From NCBI GenBank assembly GCA_964614915.1, contig CAZTNC010000002.1, positions 1-64,000 on the forward strand: a DNA stretch of 64,000 nt. Direction: 5' to 3'. How positions within the stretch are numbered: position 1 is the stretch's first letter; each line of letters begins with the position of its first letter. Position numbers and translations under genes: made by a program. Of this stretch, positions 36,451 to 43,089 are shown piece by piece. The notes below the pieces were generated by a model that was not told where the DNA came from, did not search any database, and was given only the letters and a program-made list of their open reading frames with translations. The DNA comes from WTFY01 sp964614915. Its GTDB lineage: Bacteria > Pseudomonadota > Gammaproteobacteria > UBA4575.

Positions 36451-37131
36451 ATGTTAGGTGATCATTTGGCGGACAAAATGAAATTTTATGGGAACCCCTC
36501 ATGCCTGCGCAGCGCGATGTGCATGTTCACCGCTGCCGAGAAGGGCGTGGACTTAGAGGGCCACTTTGTCGATCCCAATGGAACGGGTGCGGCTGACGTT
36601 CAGGCGCTTGCGCCGCACGGCTTGTTGCCTGTACTGAAGGACGTCGATTTTGTCGTCTGCGGACAACAAGGCATCATGTCCTACCTGGACGACAAGGGCT
36701 TTGGCCCATCCCTGATTCCCCGTAACGGCGTTGTGCGTGCAATCCATTACATGTGGAATCAGCTCGCCTCCGATATCGCACTGCCTGCGGTTGCAGGATT
36801 GATGTCCGGCGATGGGGATGCCGCAGCTGCATCAGGCTGCTTCGATCTTCTGAATTCGCATCTGGCATCCAAGAGCAATCCTGCGCTGCGCGGTGATTTC
36901 ATTTGTGGAGCCTTCAGCCTCTCAGATATCCACTGGGCGGCTCTGGCACAAGGCTGCATGCTTGCTGACAGCAGTGATGTGGTGGAGTCCAGACCAGCTG
37001 TTGCAAAATGGTGGGGCCTGGTCAAGTCGCATCCCAGCACCAGCAAGGAAAACATCCGTGGCTATGATGTGCTTCCGACCAAGACGGACATCAGCGGCAA
37101 CAGCCTGCGTGGTGTCACGATTAATGTCTAG
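36451..37131 (+). CDS. GST-fold protein 1 (divergent glutathione S-transferase family)
   Basis: A 226-residue protein. The thioredoxin-like N-terminal domain (about 1-85) has strand and turn FYGNPSCLRSAM and the cis-proline loop HGLLPVL. A helical C-terminal domain has the N-capping motif FSLSDIHW near residue 155. The Glu-Ser motif that normally grips glutathione is replaced by CGQQGI. It shares DIHW and a tail of the form YDVLPTKTDI with the two other paralogs downstream. It lies between the hydroxylase and a small membrane protein, with its own ribosome site. A role with a reactive oxidation product is inferred, not shown. Confidence 0.75.
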   Translation: MLGDHLADKMKFYGNPSCLRSAMCMFTAAEKGVDLEGHFVDPNGTGAADVQALAPHGLLPVLKDVDFVVCGQQGIMSYLDDKGFGPSLIPRNGVVRAIHYMWNQLASDIALPAVAGLMSGDGDAAAASGCFDLLNSHLASKSNPALRGDFICGAFSLSDIHWAALAQGCMLADSSDVVESRPAVAKWWGLVKSHPSTSKENIRGYDVLPTKTDISGNSLRGVTINV

Positions 37132-37421
37132 AAGAGCTGGGCCTCTTACTATTCATTGATCACCGGTTTCCTTGAAAGCGGACCTGCAGGGCGGCATCGT
37201 CCGGTCAGGTCCCGGGGAAACACGAGCAAGTCATTGTGGATTGACCTCGGTGGGAATGCCGGGGCTGATCGTGAAGTGACGATGCCTTGAGTCCCTGTAG
37301 AGGGGCTGGGGGGATGGCGCTTCAAAAAGAATTTACGGGCCACAGGGTTTTCAGATTACTCTGGGGGACTCCGGTTGCATTATAAATACTCGAATTTAAT
37401 CTGAGTCAGGAGGTGTGACTA
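37132..37421 (+). other. Intergenic region before the 68-residue membrane protein (290 bases)
   Basis: No gene or strong terminator is visible. The stretch GCATTATAAATACTCG at about 37378-37393 is AT-rich and could hold a -10 element. A strong ribosome site AGGAGGT at about 37408 precedes the next ATG. No other structure stands out. Confidence 0.4.
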
Positions 37422-37628
37422 ATGTATTCATTCAGAGCAATCGTTGTGATGCTGATATTTTCTGCGGCCGTCTACTACGGCATGGGTATGCTGGGTCTCA
37501 CTGCAGCCCATTCCGATCCCTTGATGGCGCTTGCCGGAGCAGTAGTCCTGCTGGTGGCCTTGATCATCAATGTGTGGATCTACCTCAAGCTCGCTGGCGA
37601 GCATCCGTTTAAATGGTTCAAGGAGTAG
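37422..37628 (+). CDS. Small two-helix membrane protein, unknown function
   Basis: A 68-residue protein with two predicted membrane helices (about residues 5-27 and 34-56) and a short charged tail ending in HPFKWFKE. A strong ribosome site (AGGAGGT, 7 bases before the ATG) supports translation. I recognise no family. Its place between GST-fold genes 1 and 2 suggests it belongs to the same accessory unit, perhaps as a small subunit or membrane partner of the hydroxylase. That role is only inference. Confidence 0.65.
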   Translation: MYSFRAIVVMLIFSAAVYYGMGMLGLTAAHSDPLMALAGAVVLLVALIINVWIYLKLAGEHPFKWFKE

Positions 37629-37693
37629 AATCCTCCTACTGAAGGAAGCCATTCATAGCGCGCAAGCGCGATCCTAATAAAAGTGTCAGGCAA

Positions 37694-37745
37694 CTGGGCC
37701 TGGAGCAAACAGACGTTTGCCCCAGGCCCAGCCATCCGTTTTGTA
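37694..37745 (+). terminator. Long hairpin, probable terminator or attenuator
   Basis: Arms 37694-37710 and 37715-37731 pair at 16 of 17 positions around the loop AGAC, with one A-C mismatch. The right arm is followed within a few bases by GTTTTGT, a weak U-rich tail. It ends about 75 bases before GST-fold gene 2 and about 65 bases after the 68-residue membrane protein gene. It may end that transcript or control entry into the next operon. Confidence 0.6.
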
Positions 37746-37805
37746 AAAAACCGGACAAAAGGGCGCCTGCATCTTGAGTCTGTCATAGTAGCGACATAAC
37801 TGACC

Positions 37806-38474
37806 ATGGGACTATTTTCACGCAAAAAGAAAACCACCGAGAAGGTTCGCCTGCTCGGTTACCCCGGGCATGCCGACACCTGCAAGAGCCTGTACCTGGC
37901 CGCTGAAAAAGGGGTCCAGCTGAATCCCGAGCTCATTGACATCCGAAGCGAACAGCATCCCGATGAGGTGCTGCGGTCACTGTCTCCTTTTGGCAAGCTT
38001 CCCTGCCTGGTTGAGGGGGAGGTTGTCACGTCCGGTATCGCGGCCGTTTTGCCCTACCTGGATGTGCGCGGTGGTGGGCAACCGCTGACGCCTCGCAAGG
38101 CCCAACATCTGGGCACCCAGAACTACTGGATTGAGATCGGCGCGCAGCAGGTGCTGCCGCGGATCGAGGCACTGGTGGATGGCCAGCCCGCAGAGGCAGC
38201 CAAAGACGGATTGCAAAAAATCTTTGATGGCATGGATGCACAGCTGCAGGGCAAGGAGTGTATCGTCGGTGCATTTTCCTTCGCGGATGTCCACTGGGTG
38301 GCTTACCTGCACCTGTTGCAGGTGGCCGGTCAAGACAGCCTCATCGACGAGCGGCCCAACCTGAAAGCCTGGTTCGAGCACATGAAGGCCCGCAAAGGCA
38401 ACCACGGCATTGCCTATACGGCGTTGCCGTCGGCAGCGGAGATCCAGCGCAATGAATTCACAAGGGCTGCCTGA
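37806..38474 (+). CDS. GST-fold protein 2 (divergent)
   Basis: A 222-residue protein. After a basic N-terminus (FSRKKKTTEK) comes the thioredoxin-like domain with GYPGHADTCKSL and the cis-proline loop FGKLPCL (about residue 63). The helical domain carries FSFADVHW near residue 156 and a tail of the form YTALPSAAEI. The canonical Glu-Ser glutathione motif is replaced by TSGIAAV. It is the first gene of a likely operon with GST-fold protein 3 (47-base gap) and the 147-residue unknown. The ribosome site is weak. Confidence 0.75.
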   Translation: MGLFSRKKKTTEKVRLLGYPGHADTCKSLYLAAEKGVQLNPELIDIRSEQHPDEVLRSLSPFGKLPCLVEGEVVTSGIAAVLPYLDVRGGGQPLTPRKAQHLGTQNYWIEIGAQQVLPRIEALVDGQPAEAAKDGLQKIFDGMDAQLQGKECIVGAFSFADVHWVAYLHLLQVAGQDSLIDERPNLKAWFEHMKARKGNHGIAYTALPSAAEIQRNEFTRAA

Positions 38475-38521
38475 ACTGCCGGGCACGTTGGTCAGAACAC
38501 CCCTTTGGAGCCACAACCAAT

Positions 38522-39304
38522 ATGAGTAATTTGTTTGAGTTCGGTCGTGCTGCTGACCCGACGGCGAGCAGCCAGTACGGGGCCAGTGGCGATATGAAAA
38601 AAACCCAGTACGTGCTGCAACTGCTGGGATTTCCGGGAGATGCAGGAACGCTGAAATGCCTGATCACGGCGGTGGAAGTGGGCATGGAAACCGATTGCGG
38701 AATCCTTGACATCACGGCAGGTGCCCACGAGGCGGGCGAATACCTGCAGGTCTCACCCTTGGGGTTGGTGCCTGCACTCAAGGAAGCCGATTACATCGTT
38801 ACCGGAGAGTTGGGCATCATGAGCTATATAGAGGCCCGGGGCCTGGGCAAGCGTCTGCCACCCAAGAATGCAGGCCTGCTGGCAGCCCAGAACTACTGGG
38901 GCGATCTTGCCTGCAGCGAGGCCAAACCGCACGTGGAGGCGATCGTGCAGCAGCGCATTTATGCACCGATGCAAGGCGAAGACCCTGATGATGCGGCGGT
39001 GGACCAGGCCCGTGCAGGGCTTTCCGCGGTGCTGGATGCCCTGGACGGGCAGCTTGCCGGCAAGGAATTCATCATCGGAGACTATTCATTTGCCGATATC
39101 CACTGGTCGGCCTACATCCATCTCCTGTATGAAGCAGGAGAGGGGGACCTGGTTGATTCCCGCGCCAATATCAGGGCCTGGTTTGACCGTATCCGGGCAC
39201 ATAAGAGCTATTGCGGGCAGAACATCGTGGCCTATGACCTGCTTCCGAAGCTTGAAGACATCAAAAACAAGCAGTTACGCTCGGTGGAAGTGTCAGACTA
39301 TTGA
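38522..39304 (+). CDS. GST-fold protein 3 (divergent)
   Basis: A 260-residue protein with about 25 extra N-terminal residues compared with its paralogs. The thioredoxin-like domain shows LLGFPGDAGTLKCL and the cis-proline loop LGLVPAL (about residue 84). The helical domain has YSFADIHW near residue 190 and a tail YDLLPKLEDI. The glutathione-binding Glu-Ser pair is replaced by TGELGI. An ATG inside (at the MKKTQYVL stretch) could also be used. It is probably co-transcribed with GST-fold gene 2 and the next gene. Confidence 0.75.
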   Translation: MSNLFEFGRAADPTASSQYGASGDMKKTQYVLQLLGFPGDAGTLKCLITAVEVGMETDCGILDITAGAHEAGEYLQVSPLGLVPALKEADYIVTGELGIMSYIEARGLGKRLPPKNAGLLAAQNYWGDLACSEAKPHVEAIVQQRIYAPMQGEDPDDAAVDQARAGLSAVLDALDGQLAGKEFIIGDYSFADIHWSAYIHLLYEAGEGDLVDSRANIRAWFDRIRAHKSYCGQNIVAYDLLPKLEDIKNKQLRSVEVSDY

Positions 39305-39337
39305 TTATCGAGTACCGGTGGGGAAGAATGGCGGATC

Positions 39338-39781
39338 ATGTGGGGATCATCTAAAAATCAGGACCGTCAGATCAAGGGTGTCACCGGTGCCATTACACCT
39401 TTTGTCACGGATACGCTCGCCAGGCTGGACCCGGAAGAAGACCTCGAGGCAGGCTCGATCAAGCGCCGGTATGCGATTTACTACATATACGGTGCCGTTT
39501 TATACTTGGCCGAGTATGATGACCTGGGCAAGGACGTCAAGGCGGTGCTGGTCACCAACATCCTGGGCGAGCACATGAGCGTCGATCAGGCGACGATTGA
39601 CAAATTGCCGGTGACCGAGGACCATGCAGATGCTGTCAGGGAAACGCAGTTCATGATTGAGGGGGCCAGTGCGCTGCGCAACTGGCTGACTACCGGGGAG
39701 CGCGAAAAGAACGCCGCGTACCTGAAGGAATTGCTGGACAACCCGGATTGTATAACCGGGGAGAGTGAAACGGAGCACTGA
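39338..39781 (+). CDS. Conserved-looking cytoplasmic protein, unknown function
   Basis: A 147-residue protein, predicted mainly helical, without a signal peptide or membrane helix. Charged and aromatic-rich stretches such as IKRRYAIYYIYGAVLYLAEY and EHMSVDQATIDKL suggest a compact fold. I recognise no family. It lies 33 bases after GST-fold gene 3, so co-transcription is likely. An overlapping nine-codon frame (39328-39354, ATG to TAA) starts 10 bases earlier with the better ribosome site, which may affect its translation. Confidence 0.65.
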   Translation: MWGSSKNQDRQIKGVTGAITPFVTDTLARLDPEEDLEAGSIKRRYAIYYIYGAVLYLAEYDDLGKDVKAVLVTNILGEHMSVDQATIDKLPVTEDHADAVRETQFMIEGASALRNWLTTGEREKNAAYLKELLDNPDCITGESETEH

Positions 39782-39887
39782 ATCGATTGAATTTTAGACA
39801 GCGCCTGGACATTCGCATAAATAATATTCAGGCGTTATGATAAGTAATTAGCATTAGCGGCAAAAAACAATTACAAAGGAGGCGTGT

Positions 39888-39995
39888 ATGTCTGATGGTG
39901 GAGGAAATGATGCCATGGTATTCGTGGTTGCAATGGTCTTCGGCGTTGCTGTGATCGTACTCACGTTATATCTGGCTGGCTTAATTCCTATGTAA
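39888..39995 (+). CDS. Small single-helix membrane protein (35 residues)
   Basis: A 35-residue frame beginning MSDGGGNDAMVFVVAM and continuing as one hydrophobic helix (about residues 10-32). A strong ribosome site (AAAGGAGGC) lies 7 bases before the ATG, which makes translation likely despite the length. Small membrane subunits often attach to membrane enzymes. Its location at the end of the GST cluster is compatible with that, but no family is recognised. It is too short for ordinary gene finders and easy to miss. Confidence 0.55.
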   Translation: MSDGGGNDAMVFVVAMVFGVAVIVLTLYLAGLIPM

Positions 39996-40726
39996 AAAAT
40001 GGTTCGGGAGCAGAGGGGCTCCTGGTCCGTATTCAATTTGCGAAAGGGGGGTTGCAACTCATCCCAGGCTCGTCAAATCGGCAGACCTGCCGATTTGACT
40101 CGCGGGGGAGCAGCCCGTCTCCCTTTCCCGCTTTCATAAATCTTTCAGTTTCTCGCCGGAAATCTGGCCGGGATTCAGGTCCAGGTGCCCAAGGCTTTAT
40201 CCTCTATACACGTATATCTGATCATGTTTTGATCACTTCAAAGGGATGATGAGCTGAAGTCCTGGGTCGAGGAGCAAAAAAGCATCAATCCGTGAGGTAT
40301 GCCTTCAGGTCATGATTCAGTCTACGGGGTACCATTTGCCTTGATTTCACGGTAATATTCATTACACTTATATGACAAGTATGCGGGACCTATAGTGATC
40401 CGGCTGAATGGCGCTTGCAAAACAATGCAAGATGCCACTTTCAAGAAGCCTTCAATCTCGATAGGTAGCTGCAGAGATACAAGAATCAGGCTGTTCAAAG
40501 CCGGGATAGAGAGGAAAAGGGGGGATCTGGATTGATACTGACAGCGATTACGATGCCAGCCTCAATTCAATCTATAGAACTTACTTCTGTCAAAACCAAA
40601 TCGTCAGTCACCTGTAAATCATACGACTAGCGGCTGGCACGAGAACAAGAAATTCAAACAAATTTTAGTTAGCAAGTATCATCGTAACCAATCAAACAAG
40701 ACTACTTATAACCGGGAGGGTAACCA
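39996..40726 (+). other. Long intergenic region before the FadL gene (731 bases)
   Basis: I see no convincing gene. It holds a small hairpin at 40007-40022 (GGAGC/GCTCC), the perfect 28-base dyad at 40072-40099, and a stem CTTGCA/TGCAAG near 40427-40444. The final 150 bases are AT-rich and probably hold the fadL promoter. The ribosome site GGGAGGG precedes the ATG at 40727. A regulatory RNA could be encoded here, but nothing proves it. Confidence 0.5.
40072..40099. promoter_or_regulatory. Perfect 13-bp-arm dyad (28 bases)
   Basis: Arms GTCAAATCGGCAG (40072-40084) and CTGCCGATTTGAC (40087-40099) are exact reverse complements around the two bases AC. A two-base loop is poor for an RNA hairpin, so an operator for a dimeric or tetrameric DNA-binding protein is plausible. 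There is no U-run after it. It lies 77 bases after the 35-residue protein gene and about 630 before fadL. Confidence 0.5.
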
Positions 40727-42259
40727 ATGAGAGAAGTTTTTAATCGGTGGTTAGCAATTGCGTTGCTGGCATCGCTGGCCATTTCAGGGACTGCCTATGC
40801 AGGCCCGTACGGCTACGATCTGCACAACGTGCTGGCTCCACGTTCAGCGGGTATGGCGGGTACCAGTATTGCCAAGCCTCTGGATAACGTGTCGGCAATC
40901 TTTGGTAACCCTGCCGCATTGACGGACTGGACGGGAACGGAATTTACGTTCGGTGCTACCTACTACAAGCCTGAAGTGCGTTTAGATCATGCTGGTGGTT
41001 TAGGTCTCCCAACCTACGCTGGCAGTGTACCGCAAGCTACACTTGATCTTCCTGCCGTGGCCCCTAATGATGTGGTGCCAGGTGTAGCCCTTGGATGTAA
41101 TAGTGCTGAGGGTTTTTGTATAACTGATTCGTATTTTGATGATGCGGTCAACGGTAACGAGGGCTATATCGTACCCCAGGTTGGTGTGACACAGGATCTG
41201 CGGCCGTTAGGCTTGCCAGCTGTATTGGGTGCTGGTCTGACAGCAGTTTCAGGTATTGGCGTGGAGTTTCGCCATGTGGAAGAAACACTGGGACTGGGAG
41301 CTGAGTTCATTGTCCTGGGCGCTAACTTCTCACTTGGTTGGGAGCTCAATGAACAGGTCTCCATCGGTGGTGCTGCGACAGTAACGTACGCTTATCTAGA
41401 CCTCGGTCTTGCAGCGACCTCCGGTGTCACGCATGACACTGGGATGCGCGGAACAATAGGTATTACCTATGACGACATCGTTCCAGGCACAAGACTGGGC
41501 CTGTTCTACATGACGGAACTGCAGCATGTGTTTGATGATATCGTCGCAGTACCAGCTTTTGATCACCAAGACTACAATCGTAGTGGTGCGGTAAATAGTG
41601 GGGCTGCGCTAGATGGGTATGGAGCCCAAGGACCTGTTCGCTATGCTTCAATCCCTATTGAAGAGCCGCGCACCATTGGTATCGGTATCGCCAACGAGAC
41701 ATTCATGGATGGCAACCTGCTGATCGCCGCCGATGTCATGTGGAAGAACTGGGAAGAAGCTGATTTCTGGGGTGACGTGTATGAGGACCAAATGGTCTAC
41801 AGCGTCGGTGCCCAGATGAAGATGGGCAACTGGCGTTTCCGTGCTGGTTATGGCTACGCGGATGATCCAACAGACCGTGATGCAGATCACATCAAGGGCC
41901 TGCCCGCTGTGTGTTCATCTGCAACTAATTGTAATGCTATTCCAATAGGTAGCCCAGATGGTTCACCATTATTGCTAGGACAATCTGTGCTGGAATTCCT
42001 CCAAGCTTCACAAACAGAGGTAATCTACCGTCATCGTGCTACGTTGGGAGTAGGTTATATGGGATTCCTGGCCCCGTTCCTGAACATCGACGGCCATGTT
42101 GGTGTGCAGTTCAAGGAGCGTAACCATTACAGTGCAGGTACACCGCCGCTTAACGCGACAACCCATCCTGCAGCGCCCCTTGCAACGGCAACTACTACTG
42201 CGGCAGATGTCTGGTCGTGGCATGCAGGCTTTGCACTGACGTGGAACTTCCAGTACTGA
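40727..42259 (+). CDS. FadL/OmpP1-family outer-membrane channel
   Basis: A 510-residue protein with a signal peptide that likely ends at AYA-GPYG (about residue 25). The mature N-terminus has APRSAGMAGTSIA and NPAALTDW, the FadL hatch signature NPA. The rest alternates in the pattern of a beta barrel and ends in ALTWNFQY with a terminal aromatic residue, as expected for outer-membrane insertion. FadL proteins carry fatty acids, alkanes and aromatics such as toluene and xylene across the outer membrane. Its place after the XylM-like hydroxylase cluster suggests uptake of that substrate. It has its own long leader and a terminator. Confidence 0.88.
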   Translation: MREVFNRWLAIALLASLAISGTAYAGPYGYDLHNVLAPRSAGMAGTSIAKPLDNVSAIFGNPAALTDWTGTEFTFGATYYKPEVRLDHAGGLGLPTYAGSVPQATLDLPAVAPNDVVPGVALGCNSAEGFCITDSYFDDAVNGNEGYIVPQVGVTQDLRPLGLPAVLGAGLTAVSGIGVEFRHVEETLGLGAEFIVLGANFSLGWELNEQVSIGGAATVTYAYLDLGLAATSGVTHDTGMRGTIGITYDDIVPGTRLGLFYMTELQHVFDDIVAVPAFDHQDYNRSGAVNSGAALDGYGAQGPVRYASIPIEEPRTIGIGIANETFMDGNLLIAADVMWKNWEEADFWGDVYEDQMVYSVGAQMKMGNWRFRAGYGYADDPTDRDADHIKGLPAVCSSATNCNAIPIGSPDGSPLLLGQSVLEFLQASQTEVIYRHRATLGVGYMGFLAPFLNIDGHVGVQFKERNHYSAGTPPLNATTHPAAPLATATTTAADVWSWHAGFALTWNFQY

Positions 42260-42281
42260 TTGAAAGTCAGTAGTCTTATGG

Positions 42282-42313
42282 AAAAAGGGGTGGCATATGC
42301 CACCCCTTTTTTT
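42282..42313 (+). terminator. Intrinsic terminator of the FadL gene
   Basis: A perfect palindromic stem reads GGGGTGGCATATGCCACCCC (42287-42306), with an A-run before it and a T-run after it. This is a textbook intrinsic terminator and could work in both directions. It lies about 27 bases after the fadL stop. Confidence 0.92.
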
Positions 42314-42458
42314 GTTTTCTGACCATACTCCCAAAAGTTCCACTTGAGAAAACAGGGACTAGTTCCAATTAGAACCCTGTATGGTCTAAATTATTAGAAT
42401 TTTAAATTCAGTCATAGGCAGGCCAAATCAAGCATATTTTCTCAACATCGCCGTCCAA

Positions 42459-42504
42459 TTCTGTATAATTCATCTGGTTGATCAATCGTTTCTGTATACA
42501 GAAA
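42459..42504 (+). promoter_or_regulatory. Candidate promoter and operator of the bufferin operon
   Basis: A -10-like TATAAT (42464-42469) overlaps the sequence TTCTGTATA (42459-42467). The same nine bases recur 31 bases later (42490-42498) inside the perfect palindrome TTTCTGTATACAGAAA (42489-42504). The repeat spacing is about three helical turns. The palindrome is about 50 bases before the bufA start. A repressor could bridge both sites; the binding protein is unknown. Confidence 0.5.
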
Positions 42505-42556
42505 TTGTGCCTTGCTCCGCAGGACACACATAACAATTGTTGGAGGTTTTATAACG

Positions 42557-42937
42557 ATGGATAAGAAACGTCGTGATTTTAATAAGCTAATGGTGGCTGC
42601 AGCAGCTGGATTGATGGCAGGAAGCCAGACGGTTGCCTTGGCGGGCCACCCAGGCCACGAAGGTTGTCCGAAGCATAGCTGTAAAGGCCAAAACGAATGC
42701 AAGGGCAAGGGCGGTTGCAAATCAAGCGACAACGGTTGCGCAGGCAAAAACTCATGCAAAGGCAAGGGTGGTTGTGACCCAGCCCACACGTATGAGAAGC
42801 ATGCTTGTAAGGGCCAGAATGCCTGCAAATGCCAGGGTGGCTGCAAGTCAGGTGACAACGGCTGTGCCGGTAAAAATTCATGTAAAGGCAAGGGCGGATG
42901 CCAGCTACCGGTTGACCCCAGCCACATGGAAGGATAA
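42557..42937 (+). CDS. bufA: BufA-type bufferin precursor, tandemly duplicated
   Basis: A 126-residue precursor. A Tat-like N-terminus with twin arginine (KRRDFNKLM, residues 4-12), a hydrophobic stretch and cleavage near AGHPG lead to a Cys-, Gly- and Lys-rich mature part. It has 14 cysteines. Two 34-residue copies (residues 40-73 and 82-115) match at 29 of 34 positions. Bufferins are copper-binding RiPPs whose cysteines are converted by BufB and BufC. The six-plus-six cysteine pattern fits the BufA2 6/12-Cys class. A ribosome site (TGGAGG) lies 10 bases upstream. The operon order with bufB and bufC supports the call strongly. Confidence 0.85.
   Translation: MDKKRRDFNKLMVAAAAGLMAGSQTVALAGHPGHEGCPKHSCKGQNECKGKGGCKSSDNGCAGKNSCKGKGGCDPAHTYEKHACKGQNACKCQGGCKSGDNGCAGKNSCKGKGGCQLPVDPSHMEG
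42674..42775 (+). repeat. Bufferin repeat copy 1
   Basis: Codes for residues 40-73 of the precursor, with cysteines at 42, 48, 54, 61, 67 and 73. It matches copy 2 at 29 of 34 residues. Confidence 0.85.
42800..42901 (+). repeat. Bufferin repeat copy 2
   Basis: Codes for residues 82-115, with cysteines at 84, 90, 92, 96, 103, 109 and 115. The Cys at 92 replaces the Gly found at position 50 of copy 1, so this copy has one more potential ligand. Confidence 0.85.
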
Positions 42938-43089
42938 GCAGTACCTAGCAACACATTTGTTGTAAAGTTCTGACATTTCCAAAAACGGTTTGAGCATCGA
43001 CAGGGCTGCTGGATCCAGCATGCCCCTGTCGATTGCTTGAATACTTTCTCTGCTGGTAACATGCTTACCAGACAAATCTGATTCACAAG

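Noticed and set aside
40060..40110. A tRNA-like arm around the 28-base dyad
   Set aside because: There is no T-loop sequence, acceptor stem or cloverleaf; only a single dyad is present.
40635..40652. A sigma-54-like TGGCACG before fadL
   Set aside because: The -12 element (TTGC) is missing at the required distance, so the site is incomplete.
42489..42504. LexA (SOS) box before bufA
   Set aside because: The CTG and CAG halves are four bases apart, whereas LexA needs ten between them.
34363..42556. Mobile element or genomic island with integrase and attachment sites
   Set aside because: No integrase, transposase, tRNA end or flanking direct repeat was seen; acquisition is possible but not shown.
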